The position numbers and the translations under genes are program-made. 64,000 nucleotides of DNA, taken from an uncultured Pseudomonadota bacterium (GTDB taxonomy: Bacteria; Pseudomonadota; Gammaproteobacteria; Steroidobacterales; Steroidobacteraceae). The stretch lies in the NCBI GenBank assembly GCA_903884105.1, contig CAISDJ010000088.1, forward strand, positions 41,277 through 105,276, read 5' to 3'. Shown here one piece after another: positions 51,748 to 61,218 of the stretch; the first letter of the stretch is position 1; every line of letters begins with the position of its first letter. The notes beneath the pieces were generated by a model. It searched no databases. It was not told the origin of the DNA and saw nothing but the letters and a program-made list of their open reading frames with translations.

Positions 51748-52839
51748 TCAGGGCTTGTGGGGTCGCGCGAGATAGTCCTGGGACTGCATTTCAATGAGCC
51801 GGCTTGAAGTCCGCTCGAATTCGAAGGTCAGGCGGGACCCGCGATAGAGCTCCGTTAGCGGGGCATGGGCGGAAATGATGAGTTTGACCGCCCGGTCGTA
51901 GAACTCGTCGACGAGGGCAATAAAGCGCCGCGCCTGGTTTTCGTGTTCGCCGTCCAGCACCGGAATCCTGCTGACGAACACCGTGTGGTAGCAGCGGGCC
52001 AGTTCGATGTAGTCCGCCTGGCCGCGCGGGCCGTCGCAGACCTGCTGGAAATCGAACCAGATGACGTCGGCTGCCACGCGCGTCGCGTGCAGTTTGCGAT
52101 GTTCGATCATGATCGTCTGGTCGGCCTGGCCCTGATCTCCGGCAATGGCCTCGAACAGGCTCGCGAGCTGCGATCCGGAATCGCCAGCGCCGGCGTCAAG
52201 CCACGTCGTTGCGGCTTCGAGTACCCGGAGACGATGGTCGATGCCGCCGTCGACGTGCTGGACTTCGGTGTGCTGCTCGATCTGGCGGATCGCGGGCAGG
52301 AAGCGGGCTCGCTGCAAGCCGTCCTTGTAGAGTCTGCTCGGTGGCACATTTGAGGTTGCCACCAGCGTTACGCCGCGGCGGAACAGGCCATCGAACAGCG
52401 TGCCCAGCAACATCGCGTCGGCGATATCGGAAACGAAGAACTCGTCGAAACACACCACCCGGGTGCGCTTGGCAATCCGCTCGGCGACGATCTCGAGCGG
52501 GTCCGGCTGATCCTTGAGCTTCCCCAGGTCGTCGTGAACGGCCTGCATGAAGCGATGGAAGTGGCTGCGCTGTTTGTTCTTGAAGGGAAGACTCTGGAAG
52601 AACAGGTCCATGAGCCAGGTTTTACCGCGACCTACGCCGCCCCAAAGGTACAGCCCGCGCTCCGGATCGAGCGCCTTCCTGCCCTGGAAAAAGCCGCCGA
52701 GGAAGCCCGGGCTGCGCCGTGTCGCAAGCAGCCGTACGCGCAGATCGTCGAGGCGCCTGACCGCCTCTAGCTGCGCCGGGTCGCCTTGATACCCAAGCCG
52801 CAAAAGCTCGCGGTCGTAGAGTTCGCGGACGGTTGTCAC
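51748..52839 (-). CDS. zapE: ZapE/AFG1-like AAA+ ATPase
   Basis: 363 residues from GTG 52839 (MTTVRELYDRELLRLGYQGD); an open frame further upstream overlaps the ETF-QO gene and is not used. Walker A GGVGRGKTWLMDLFF (about 76), the RSHFHRFM segment, Walker B VVCFDEFFVSDIADAM, and ATSNVPPSRLYKDGLQRARF are the AFG1/ZapE signature. ZapE modulates the Z-ring during division under low-oxygen or stress conditions. The GTG start overlaps the ETF-QO stop (GTGA), so it is probably translationally coupled to that gene. Confidence 0.93.
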   Translation of the reverse strand: MTTVRELYDRELLRLGYQGDPAQLEAVRRLDDLRVRLLATRRSPGFLGGFFQGRKALDPERGLYLWGGVGRGKTWLMDLFFQSLPFKNKQRSHFHRFMQAVHDDLGKLKDQPDPLEIVAERIAKRTRVVCFDEFFVSDIADAMLLGTLFDGLFRRGVTLVATSNVPPSRLYKDGLQRARFLPAIRQIEQHTEVQHVDGGIDHRLRVLEAATTWLDAGAGDSGSQLASLFEAIAGDQGQADQTIMIEHRKLHATRVAADVIWFDFQQVCDGPRGQADYIELARCYHTVFVSRIPVLDGEHENQARRFIALVDEFYDRAVKLIISAHAPLTELYRGSRLTFEFERTSSRLIEMQSQDYLARPHKP

Positions 52840-54431
52840 AGGTTCTGGTAGTTCGGTCCGGATCCGCCTTCCGGCGTAGTCCAGGTGATGATCCCGTAGG
52901 GATCCTTGATGTCGCAGGCCTTGCAGTGGACGCAGTTGGCAGCGTTGATCTGCAGGCGCCGTTCGGCCCCTTCGCCAACCATTTCGTACACGCCGGCCGG
53001 GCAGAAATTCTGGCAGGGATTGCCATATGCCGTCGTACATTGCGTCACGCAGACTGAAGTGTCGGCTACCTTGAGATGGACCGGCTGGCTTTCGTCGTGC
53101 GAATTGCCGGCGAAGTCCACCGACGACACGCGGTCGCGCGGCGCCAGCGTCCTGTCCACCCAGTGGCGATCAGGCGAGGTGTACTCCGCCAATTTCTTGA
53201 GCTGTCCGGCATCGGCGCGATTCGCAAGCGTCCAGGGCAGCTTGCCGCCCGTCAGGGTTTCGAGCGCGGCATTCGCAATGCCGACATACAGCCCCAGCTT
53301 GAAGCCGGGCTTGATGTTGCGAACCTTGTAGAGCTCGCGGCCACCCGGGGATTCGCGCCAGTGCGCATCGAAGCCCTGCGACCGACCGCTTGCGGCGAAA
53401 TGCTCTGCAGCCGCCGTGCCCGAACGAATTGCCTGGTGGATTCCCTTGATCTTGGGAACATTGAGCGTGCCACCTGCATCGCCGATCAACAACGCGCCGG
53501 GCATGTCCAGTTTCGGGAGTGACTGCCAGCCGCCTGCAGCGATTGTCCGGGCGCCTGCTGAAAGGATTTCGCCCCCTTCCAGGAGGCCGCGGACGTGCGG
53601 GTGATGCTTGAACTGCTGAAACGCTTCGAACGGCTTGAACCGTGGGTCCCGATAGTCGAGTCCGGCAACGTAGCCCACATACACGCGGTCGTTGTCCAGG
53701 TGGTACAGGAAGCTGCCACCGTAGGTTTTCGAATCGACCGGCCAACCGACCGTGTGCTGGATCTTGCCGGGCTGCGTCCGCCCGGGAGGCAGTTGCCACA
53801 GCTCCTTGAAGCCGAGTCCGAAAGTCGGTGGCGACGCAGTGGCATCAAGTTCGAAGCGTTTGATCAGTTGCTTGGTGACCGAACCGCGGCTGCCTTCGGC
53901 CAGCACGGTCAGGGACGCGTGGATCTCGACCCCCGGCGCATAGTTCGGGCCGGACGTGCCATCGTGGGCAAGCCCCATGTCACCGATGCGAATGCCTTGG
54001 ACTGCGCCGTCTTCGAACAACGCCTCAGCCGCAGGAAAACCTGGAAAAACGTCGATGCCGAGGGATTCGGCCTGCGTGGCCAGCCACGCCGTCAACTGCC
54101 CTAGGGACACGATCAGATTGCCGTGATTCTTCATCTGCGGCGGGGTCGGCAGGCGCAGGGCACTCTTTGCGGTCAACAGCAGGAACTCATCCTGTGCGGC
54201 CGCTACCTTCATGCCAGGGTAAGTCGACTGCCAGCCAGGCAGCAACGCTTCCAGCGGGCCGGGCTCCAGTACGGCGCCCGACAATGAGTGCGCGCCGATG
54301 GCGGCTCCCTTTTCCAGGATGCAGACGCTCGTATCTGGCTTGATCTGTTTGAGCCTGATTGCAAACGAGAGCCCGGCCGGCCCACCGCCGACGACCACGA
54401 CGTCGTAGGGCATGATCTCCCGGTCAGTCAT
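52836..54431 (-). CDS. Electron transfer flavoprotein-ubiquinone oxidoreductase
   Basis: 531 residues from ATG 54431, overlapping the M16 stop. N-terminal FAD motif VVVVGGGPAGLSFAIRLKQ, GAHSLSGAVLEPGPLEALLP, and a C-terminal 4Fe-4S ferredoxin-like region with cysteines in CPAGVYE and CVHCKACDIKDPYGIIT. ETF-QO takes electrons from ETF, reduced by acyl-CoA and other dehydrogenases, into the quinone pool at the inner membrane. Its ETF partners are encoded at 62406-64000, so both halves of the route are in this window. Confidence 0.94.
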   Translation of the reverse strand: MTDREIMPYDVVVVGGGPAGLSFAIRLKQIKPDTSVCILEKGAAIGAHSLSGAVLEPGPLEALLPGWQSTYPGMKVAAAQDEFLLLTAKSALRLPTPPQMKNHGNLIVSLGQLTAWLATQAESLGIDVFPGFPAAEALFEDGAVQGIRIGDMGLAHDGTSGPNYAPGVEIHASLTVLAEGSRGSVTKQLIKRFELDATASPPTFGLGFKELWQLPPGRTQPGKIQHTVGWPVDSKTYGGSFLYHLDNDRVYVGYVAGLDYRDPRFKPFEAFQQFKHHPHVRGLLEGGEILSAGARTIAAGGWQSLPKLDMPGALLIGDAGGTLNVPKIKGIHQAIRSGTAAAEHFAASGRSQGFDAHWRESPGGRELYKVRNIKPGFKLGLYVGIANAALETLTGGKLPWTLANRADAGQLKKLAEYTSPDRHWVDRTLAPRDRVSSVDFAGNSHDESQPVHLKVADTSVCVTQCTTAYGNPCQNFCPAGVYEMVGEGAERRLQINAANCVHCKACDIKDPYGIITWTTPEGGSGPNYQNL

Positions 54432-55837
54432 TCGATCTTGATGCCCTGTAATTGGGGAACGGCCTGCAATTGTGATTGCACCGTGGCGGCGTCACCGACT
54501 ACGACGAGCGTGGCTTCATTCATGCGCAACTGCTCGCGCGCCATCGCGCTGATCTTCTCCGGCGTGACGGCATAGAGTCGCGACACGAATGTGGTCAGCC
54601 AGTCGCTGGGCAGTCCGTGCAGGTCCATGAAGCTCAACTGGCCAATGAGGCCGCCGCGCGTGGCATTGCCAAGGACGAACAGGCCATTGCGGAAGCTCTT
54701 GACTTGCTCTAGCTCCGCGGCAGCGGGGGGCGTCTGCTGCAGGCGGGTGATCTCCTTGAGAATCTCGGCAATGGCAGGCCCGGTCGACGCCGTAGTGACG
54801 TCTGCGCTCTCGCTCCAGATCGAATTCCGGTAACGCGCAGAGACTGAGCTGCTGGGTGAGTACGCCCAACCCTTCTCCTCGCGGATGTTCGTCGTGATGC
54901 GTGACGTAATGGAGCCGCCGAGCAGCGTGTTCAGGAGGGACACCGCCATGAAGTCGGGGTGTTCAGGGGAGATGACCGGCAGGGCAATGCGGATCGTTGA
55001 CTGTGGCGCCCCTGGTCGATCGATCAGTTGCACGCGTTGCGTTCTGGACGCTTGCGGCGGATTGGCGAATGGAACCGGGCCTCGAGCCCAGTCGCCAAAT
55101 GCGGCTTCCAGCGATTTCTTCAGCGCACCGCGATCAAATCGACCGGCGACGTAAATGTGGGTCCGGGCAGCGCCGAAGTTGGTCGTGTAGAACCTTTTCA
55201 CGTCTTCGATCGTGTAGCTGCCCAATTGCTCTTCAGTGGGCAGCGTCTGTCCGAAGGGATGGTCACCGTACAGGAGCTTTGCCAACGCGGTGCCTGCCTG
55301 TGACTGGGCCTGGGCGCGAACGACGCTGAGGTTGCGCAGGTAGTCCTGCTTGATGCGGGGCAGCTCGCTTTCCGGCAGCAGTGGCTCGCGCAGGACTTCT
55401 GCCAACAGCTTCACTGCGTCAGGCAATGATTCCGACAGTACATCGAGGCTGAGCGAGGCTTCTTCGGAACCGACGCCGATGCCCAGTTCGCCGCCCATCA
55501 AGGCAGCTGCGTTGGCAATCTGCTCCGACGACCGTTTGCGAGTCCCTTCTTTCAGCAAGTCGCCGACGATGTCGGGCAGCCATACTTGCGTTCCCTGGTT
55601 GACACTGCCCGCGCGAACGACAACCACGATCGTCGCTTTTGGCACAGTGCCGAACTCGACCAGAGTCGTCTTGAGGCCGTTGGCAAGTTCGCCGCGTTCG
55701 GGAGTCGGCAGTTGCATCGGCCTCGGAGCCGAAGGTGGGGGCGGCGCCTCTGAACAAAGCGCTGTTGAGCCCGCCATCATGACGATGGCCACCAGCGCGC
55801 TCTGCAGGCCGGCGGATCGAAAGCGAAGTGGGCTCAT
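54428..55837 (-). CDS. M16 family peptidase homologue lacking the zinc motif (partner subunit)
   Basis: 469 residues, ATG 55837 overlapping the stop of the next M16 gene. Signal region about 1-29. M16 fold features: GELANGLKTTLVEFGTVPKA, YLRNLSVVRAQAQSQAG, LLNTLLGGSITSRITTNIRE and GWAYSPSSSV. The HxxEH zinc motif at the expected place is absent; the strand reads VWLPDIVGDLLKEGTRKRSS instead. Such inactive subunits pair with an active M16 protein, here the upstream neighbour. Predicted periplasmic or outer-membrane-facing. Confidence 0.9.
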   Translation of the reverse strand: MSPLRFRSAGLQSALVAIVMMAGSTALCSEAPPPPSAPRPMQLPTPERGELANGLKTTLVEFGTVPKATIVVVVRAGSVNQGTQVWLPDIVGDLLKEGTRKRSSEQIANAAALMGGELGIGVGSEEASLSLDVLSESLPDAVKLLAEVLREPLLPESELPRIKQDYLRNLSVVRAQAQSQAGTALAKLLYGDHPFGQTLPTEEQLGSYTIEDVKRFYTTNFGAARTHIYVAGRFDRGALKKSLEAAFGDWARGPVPFANPPQASRTQRVQLIDRPGAPQSTIRIALPVISPEHPDFMAVSLLNTLLGGSITSRITTNIREEKGWAYSPSSSVSARYRNSIWSESADVTTASTGPAIAEILKEITRLQQTPPAAAELEQVKSFRNGLFVLGNATRGGLIGQLSFMDLHGLPSDWLTTFVSRLYAVTPEKISAMAREQLRMNEATLVVVGDAATVQSQLQAVPQLQGIKIE

Positions 55838-57255
55838 CGCGTCGCTCCTGCCGCGGTCGGCTTGGTCGGATCCGGCAAGACCTGCAGGATCGTGCGACTT
55901 TCAGGGCGCAAGTAGCGGCTTGCCGTCTGCATCAACATCGCCGGAGTGACCTTCGCAAACTCGCTCTCGATCTGGTTGATCCGCGTCGGGTCGTCATCGA
56001 ACAGTGCGAAGCAGGCAAGCAGATCAGCGAGTCCGAAACGGGTGCTGCTGCCGACGAGATCGTAGAGCGACGATCGGATCTGGGTGCGCGCGCGGTCAAG
56101 CTCTTCCTGCGTGACAGGTTCGTGCGTGATGCGCTCGATATTGGAGTCGAAGGCCGCGAGGATCTCGGTGTCCGTCTGTGCCGGGTCGTGGATCAACGAA
56201 GCGGTCCACAGCATGGGGCCGCTGTAGTTGAACATGTTGCCGAGCAGGTTGATGCCGCCCGAGATGCTTGAAGTCAGGCCTCGGCGCTGCACCATATCCT
56301 GGTGCAGGCGCGAATCGTCTCCTTGCAGGAGAATCTCATCGAGCAGTCCGAAGGCGAAATGGTCCGGCGTCCAGCGCTCGGGCACGTGGTAGGCAATGGC
56401 CATGGCGGGTCTCGGCACCAGTGGGTCCATCTTGGTCGCGCGGCGTTCAGCCGTCTGGGCCGGTTCAGAGAGGTCAGGCTTCGCCGGCGTCACGCGAGCT
56501 GCGATGGGTCCGTAATACTTCTGGATCCATGCGCGTACGGCAACAGGATCGAAATCACCCACGACGACCAAGGCCGCATTGTTAGGTGCGTAGTAGGTGT
56601 TGAAGAAATCCTGAACGTCTTGCAGCGTCGCGGCATCCAGATGCCCGAGGTCGCCGTAGAAGTTATGGGCGTTGTACCAGTTCTGGTTCGCATACTGCGG
56701 GATGTCGAGCCACGGGAAGCCGCCGTAGGGACGATTCAACACGTTTACGCGGACTTCACTCTTGACCACGCCTTGCTGGTTGGTGAGGTTTTCCTGCGTG
56801 ATCTCGAGACTGCGCATGCGATCGGCCTCGGCCCACAGCAGTGTCTCTACGGCGTTGGACGGGAACGCCGCGTAGTAGTTCGTGAAGTCGAATCGCGTCG
56901 ACCCGTTCAGCGTTCCGCCCATGCTTTGCACGACGCGGAAAAACTCGTTCTTGCCGAGGTTTGCCGAGCCCTGGAACATCATGTGCTCGAACAGGTGGGC
57001 GAACCCCGTACGGTCACGCGGCTCAATGCGGAATCCGATGTTGTAGTAGACAGCTACCGTGGCGACCGGCACCGAGTGGTCCTGGGACAGGACCACCTTC
57101 AAGCCATTGGCAAGCTTGTAGTACTCGACTGGAACCTTGAGCCCGCTGGTGGCTGCCGCGACCGGCGCCTTTGTGACGCGCTGCGGGGCTGTGGTGGCGC
57201 AACCGGCCGCGAGGCCAAGCGAAGCGAACAGCACGACGGCTATACCAGGTCGCAT
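55834..57255 (-). CDS. M16 zinc peptidase, predicted lipoprotein
   Basis: 473 residues from ATG 57255, with GGAG upstream; the start gives a lipoprotein signal (VVLFASLGLAAGC, Cys near residue 19). The zinc motif HLFEHMMFQG (HxxEH) is intact, and the later Glu is available in the EADRMRSLEITQENLTNQQG segment; then DNQ-like TYYAPNNAALVVVGDF. An active processing-type metallopeptidase that should pair with the inactive M16 protein encoded next. The substrate is unknown. Confidence 0.9.
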   Translation of the reverse strand: MRPGIAVVLFASLGLAAGCATTAPQRVTKAPVAAATSGLKVPVEYYKLANGLKVVLSQDHSVPVATVAVYYNIGFRIEPRDRTGFAHLFEHMMFQGSANLGKNEFFRVVQSMGGTLNGSTRFDFTNYYAAFPSNAVETLLWAEADRMRSLEITQENLTNQQGVVKSEVRVNVLNRPYGGFPWLDIPQYANQNWYNAHNFYGDLGHLDAATLQDVQDFFNTYYAPNNAALVVVGDFDPVAVRAWIQKYYGPIAARVTPAKPDLSEPAQTAERRATKMDPLVPRPAMAIAYHVPERWTPDHFAFGLLDEILLQGDDSRLHQDMVQRRGLTSSISGGINLLGNMFNYSGPMLWTASLIHDPAQTDTEILAAFDSNIERITHEPVTQEELDRARTQIRSSLYDLVGSSTRFGLADLLACFALFDDDPTRINQIESEFAKVTPAMLMQTASRYLRPESRTILQVLPDPTKPTAAGATR

Positions 57256-57341
57256 GGGCAACTCCATCCTTCTGCACGGGAGCGGCAGTAGACCACAGCG
57301 GCGCCGCGAGAGTGAAGCGGGCAACGAATGCCCGACCGGGT

Positions 57342-58103
57342 CTAAATCCGCAGGCCGCCGTCGATTTCGAGCACTCGCCCGGTGAAGAAGTCGTTCTCGG
57401 CGATGAATATGGCCCCATGGGCAATCTCGTCGGCCTCGCCCAGGCGTTTAAGCGGTACCGGCGCGATGGCCTTCTCCAGGATCTCCGGCTTCATCGCGCT
57501 CAGGATTTCGGTACGGGTGAAGCCCGGAGCAATGCTCCCCACGCGAATACCGTAGCGAGCCAGTTCCTTGGCCCACGTCACGCCCATGGCCGTTACGCCG
57601 GCCTTGGCAGCCGTGTAGTTCGTCTGGCCGACATTGCCGCTGCGGGAAATGCTGGAAATGTTGATGATCACGCCGCCCTGGCCGAGTGCGATCATCCGTT
57701 CTGCAGCTTCACGGGCACACAGGAATACGCCCGTGAGGTTCACGTTGATGACCGCTTGCCATTGATCCAGCGACATCTTCGCGGTGACCTTGCCTTCCTG
57801 AGCCTTTACCAGCAGGGCGTCACGCGTAATGCCGGCGTTGTTTACCAGCACATCAAATCGGCCGAAATCACTGACCACGGAGTTGCAGGCCGTGATGACT
57901 TGTTCCTCGTCCGCAACGTTGCACAGGTAACGCTCTGCTCGAACGCCGAGCGCGGCACATTGCACTTTCGTTTCGTCTAGATCCGCCGGATTCACGTCGA
58001 GCAGGGCGAGGTTCGCTCCCTTTTTCGCGAAAGTCAGGGCCATGGCGCGTCCAATGCCCTTGCCTGCGCCCGTAATCGCCACCAGCTTCGACTGCAACTG
58101 CAT
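57342..58103 (-). CDS. Short-chain dehydrogenase/reductase (FabG-like)
   Basis: 253 residues, ATG 58103. NAD(P) motif ITGAGKGIGRAMAL (about 10-23), NNAGITRDALL, catalytic Ser in INISSISRSGNVGQ, and YTAAKAGVTAM with catalytic Tyr and Lys. The NNAGITRD and DIAHGAIF-like C-terminus fit 3-oxoacyl-ACP or acetoacetyl-CoA reductases. It lies 86 bases before the M16 lipoprotein gene on the same strand and just downstream of a lysophosphatidate acyltransferase, which fits a lipid role. Confidence 0.9.
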   Translation of the reverse strand: MQLQSKLVAITGAGKGIGRAMALTFAKKGANLALLDVNPADLDETKVQCAALGVRAERYLCNVADEEQVITACNSVVSDFGRFDVLVNNAGITRDALLVKAQEGKVTAKMSLDQWQAVINVNLTGVFLCAREAAERMIALGQGGVIINISSISRSGNVGQTNYTAAKAGVTAMGVTWAKELARYGIRVGSIAPGFTRTEILSAMKPEILEKAIAPVPLKRLGEADEIAHGAIFIAENDFFTGRVLEIDGGLRI

Positions 58104-58298
58104 TGGCTCTCATCCCGGCTCTGTTGCGCTGCCCGCACACGGGCCGCTTGAGAGCGATTGGTTGGACATGTCGGGTCACTCATTCGGACCCCGATAGCGT
58201 GCAGGCCGGATGTTAGCCGCTCCTTGTGCGTTGCACAAAGAAATTGGGGTGGGGTGGCTGGAAAGTGTGCACTCGGACGGATCCAGGCTCTCTCTGGA

Positions 58299-59069
58299 TC
58301 AAGTCGGGAGGGGAGTGGGAAGCGGGGCGGGCTCCTGCTCGAGGTCCGGTTCGTCTACCGCAGCCAGGATATGGTCCCTTGAGACGTCACGCAGCCTCGC
58401 TGCGGCCGCACTTGAATCCACGGAGTCCTCCGATGGCAGCAAGCTCAGGACCTCGACCTCTATGCGTCCGGGGCAAGGCCAGATGCTGTTGGCGGGCAGG
58501 CCGCGGCGAGCACCCCGGATTGCGATGGGCACTACCGGCATCGAGGCGCGTACGGCGATGATGAAGGCACCGATGTGGAAACGGGCGATTCCAGGCTGCT
58601 CGGTAAACGTCCCTTCGGGAAAGAACGCCAGGGACTGGCCACCGCTCGCTTTCCGGATAATGCGGCGGGCATCCATGCCGCCACTGTGCCGATTGAAACG
58701 GTCCACGAACTCCGAGCCGATCCTGCGCAGCAGCGCGCCTGCCAGCGGTACACGCACCATTTCCTTCTTGATGACGAAGCAGAAGTGCGCGGGCAGGGCA
58801 GCTTTCAGGATGACGCCGTCCAGGTAGCTTGAGTGGTTGGCTACGACCACACAGGGCTGGTCTGGAAGGCGGTTCGTACCTTTCACCCGGACAGGCATCC
58901 CCGCCAGGAGCAGGAAAAGACTCGAGCTCTGCCGCGCGATACCGCGACGGATCGTGAGCGGTGGTACGAGGAGGACGAGGATCAGCGTTGTCAGGCTGAG
59001 AACCAGGAACAACGCCCAGACGTACAGACCATAGGCCACTCGCAGTAGCTTGCGGAGCGCGAGGGTCAT
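58299..59069 (-). CDS. 1-acyl-sn-glycerol-3-phosphate acyltransferase (PlsC-like)
   Basis: 256 residues, ATG 59069. One or two membrane helices at the N-terminus (VWALFLVLSLTTLILVLLVP), then acyltransferase motifs: NHSSYLDGVIL (HxxxxD variant with His and Asp), ALLRRIGSEFVDR, LAFFPEGTFTEQPGIARF (the FPEGT block) and VPIAIRGARRGLP. The tail is rich in Pro and Glu (LEQEPAPLPTPLPT). It should acylate lysophosphatidate in phospholipid synthesis. A 195-base gap separates it from the SDR gene; it is divergent from xerD. Confidence 0.9.
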   Translation of the reverse strand: MTLALRKLLRVAYGLYVWALFLVLSLTTLILVLLVPPLTIRRGIARQSSSLFLLLAGMPVRVKGTNRLPDQPCVVVANHSSYLDGVILKAALPAHFCFVIKKEMVRVPLAGALLRRIGSEFVDRFNRHSGGMDARRIIRKASGGQSLAFFPEGTFTEQPGIARFHIGAFIIAVRASMPVVPIAIRGARRGLPANSIWPCPGRIEVEVLSLLPSEDSVDSSAAAARLRDVSRDHILAAVDEPDLEQEPAPLPTPLPT

Positions 59070-59220
59070 TTGGAGAAGCGCGAACTGGCTGGTATCGCGG
59101 ATGGCGCTTGGTTTCCGGAGCCGGACATTCTGTGAACTGGTTCTCTTTATGTTAATACGCGGACCGTTCTGTGAGAGCTGTCACGTCCAGCGTTGCCAGA
59201 CCGTCAGCATACTTTCCTTA

Positions 59221-60180
59221 ATGAATACCGCCACGAAATCTTCCGTCTACGCGAAGTCTGGTCACAGCACGGTGCGCGGAGAAAGCGACAGCCCTTCACT
59301 GATGGCCATTGACCACTTTCTGGACGCAGTCTGGATGGAGCGCGGGCTGTCTCCCAATACCCTGTCCGCCTATCGCGCCGACCTGACAGCGCTCGATCGT
59401 TGGCTGCAGAGCGCAGGCACCTCCATTACCGCAGCCAATCGCGCCGACATTCTGGCATTCATCGCCTGGCGCGTCGAATCGGGGGCCAGGCCTCGATCTA
59501 CCGCGCGACAGCTTTCCAGTTTTCGCCGCTTCTTCCGCCATCTCATCGGCGAGAAGCTCATCAAGGAAGATCCGACCGCGCAGATCGCCATGCCGAAGAT
59601 CGGTCGATCTCTGCCCAAGTCGCTGACCGAGGAAGAGGTCGAGTCGTTGCTCGGCGCGCCCACCATCCACGATCCCTTGGGCCATCGGGACCGGACGATG
59701 CTCGAAGTGCTGTATGCCACGGGCTTGCGTGTCTCGGAGCTGGTGAATTTGAAGTCCAGCCAGGTCAACCTGAATCAAGGCGTCATCCGGGTCATCGGCA
59801 AGGGTAATCGTGAGCGGATGATCCCGCTGGGTGAAGAGTCCGTCCGGTGGCTGGGCCAGTTTGCCCGGGGCGCCAGGCATGAGATCCTGCTCGAACGTCA
59901 GACTGAATACCTCTTTCCGACCCGTCGCGGCGACCGTATGACCCGACAGGCCTTCTGGCACATCATCAAGCGATATTCCCAGAAGGCAGGGGTGCAGAAG
60001 GGCCTTTCGCCCCATACCCTCCGCCACGCTTTTGCCACTCACCTCCTGAATCACGGCGCTGACCTTCGGGTCGTGCAGATGCTGCTCGGACACAGCGATC
60101 TGTCTACAACGCAGATCTACACCCATGTGGCACGCGAGCGAATGAAGGAATTACACGCCCAGCATCATCCCAGGGGGTGA
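59221..60180 (+). CDS. xerD: Site-specific tyrosine recombinase XerD
   Basis: 319 residues from ATG 59221; family length is about 298, so the ATG at 59302 (MAIDHFLDAV) could be the true start, and neither has a good ribosome site. Catalytic residues are intact: Arg in YATGLRVSEL (170), Lys in GKGNRER (194), His-x-x-Arg in SPHTLRHAF (265, 268), His in GHSDLSTT (291) and Tyr in TQIYTHV (300). It resolves chromosome dimers with XerC at dif. Housekeeping rather than phage: dsbC follows, a common neighbour. Confidence 0.94.
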   Translation: MNTATKSSVYAKSGHSTVRGESDSPSLMAIDHFLDAVWMERGLSPNTLSAYRADLTALDRWLQSAGTSITAANRADILAFIAWRVESGARPRSTARQLSSFRRFFRHLIGEKLIKEDPTAQIAMPKIGRSLPKSLTEEEVESLLGAPTIHDPLGHRDRTMLEVLYATGLRVSELVNLKSSQVNLNQGVIRVIGKGNRERMIPLGEESVRWLGQFARGARHEILLERQTEYLFPTRRGDRMTRQAFWHIIKRYSQKAGVQKGLSPHTLRHAFATHLLNHGADLRVVQMLLGHSDLSTTQIYTHVARERMKELHAQHHPRG

Positions 60181-60367
60181 TCCCGCGGCCCCCCCCCGTC
60201 CTTAGGGGGAAAATTCCGGGATTCGTCTGCTATGATCAAGGCCTTAGTCGAGGTTCATCATTGAACCGCGGCGGGGATTGCAGGTCGAACCGGAAGCCTC
60301 AAGTTGAGTGGTTCGCCTTGTCAGACCGTGTTGGGCCCGATCGCTGACAAGCTCGCGTGGAGCACCG

Positions 60368-61120
60368 ATGAACAGACTTGCCTCGATTCTGCTTGGCTTC
60401 CTGGCCCTTGGCGTGACGGCCGGTGTCATGGCGGCTGACACTCCGGCTGCCAGTGCCTTGAGCCCCGAGCTGCGTACCAAGCTGGCCAGCAAGATTCCCG
60501 GCGCGACCCCCCAGAGCATCCGCGAAACCCCGATTCCCGGGCTGTACGAGGTCGCGGTTGATACCAGCGTCGGCTACATCAGTGCCGATGGCCGTTTCGT
60601 CATCAGCGGAGACCTGTTTGAGATCGCTTCCCGAACCAATCTGACGGACGTGCGCAAGGCGGATACCCGTCGCAAGCTGCTATCGGGACTCAAGGAAGAC
60701 CAGATGATCGTGTTTGCGCCGGCTACGGTGAAACACACGATCACCGTGTTCACGGACATTGATTGCGCCTACTGCCGGAAGTTGCACAGCGAGATTGGCG
60801 AGCTGAACAAGCTAGGCGTCAAGGTCCGCTACGTTGCCTATCCGCGTACCGGTCCCAACACGAATTCCTGGGCAAAGATGGAACAGGTGTTCTGCTCCAA
60901 GGACCGCAAGCAGGCATTGACCGACGCCAAGCTGGACAAGGATGTCAAGTCGCCGAATTGCGGAACCACTCCGGTGGCCAGCGAGTTTGCGCTCGGCGAG
61001 CAGATCGGAGTCAACGGCACGCCTGCAATCATTACAGAGTCGGGCGAATACATCGGCGGCTACTTGCCCGCCGCCAAGCTCGTCCAGTATCTCGAATCCG
61101 GGAAGCGTCCCAGCCTGTAA
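60368..61120 (+). CDS. dsbC: Thiol:disulfide isomerase DsbC
   Basis: 250 residues from ATG 60368. Signal peptide about 1-22 (VMAAD). The N-terminal dimerisation domain (GLYEVAVDTSVGYISADGRF) is followed by the thioredoxin fold with active site CAYC (133-136), TRTGP-like PRTGPNTNSW, a second Cys pair (FCSKD, NCGTTP) and the cis-Pro loop NGTPAI. It reshuffles incorrect disulfides in the periplasm. The order xerD-dsbC is common in gammaproteobacteria. A TATGAT -10-like box at 60231-60236 may start its transcript. Confidence 0.94.
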   Translation: MNRLASILLGFLALGVTAGVMAADTPAASALSPELRTKLASKIPGATPQSIRETPIPGLYEVAVDTSVGYISADGRFVISGDLFEIASRTNLTDVRKADTRRKLLSGLKEDQMIVFAPATVKHTITVFTDIDCAYCRKLHSEIGELNKLGVKVRYVAYPRTGPNTNSWAKMEQVFCSKDRKQALTDAKLDKDVKSPNCGTTPVASEFALGEQIGVNGTPAIITESGEYIGGYLPAAKLVQYLESGKRPSL

Positions 61121-61178
61121 CAGGCCTCGTCGGTTGGCGCGGCAATCGATCGATTGACCGCAAGGCGAGCGGTGGGTT

Positions 61179-61198
61179 GGAGGGCTTGGCTGCCCTCC
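61179..61198. terminator. Hairpin between convergent dsbC and fdxA
   Basis: GGAGGGC (61179-61185), six-base loop, GCCCTCC (61192-61198): a perfect 7-base stem in the 98-base gap between convergent stops. No T-run follows, so termination is plausible but unproven. Confidence 0.5.
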
Positions 61199-61218
61199 CT
61201 CCCATCAGCACCGCGGTA

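Noticed and set aside
59221..60180. Tyrosine recombinase as a sign of a mobile element
   Set aside because: Sequence and the dsbC neighbour identify housekeeping XerD; no att sites or phage genes nearby.
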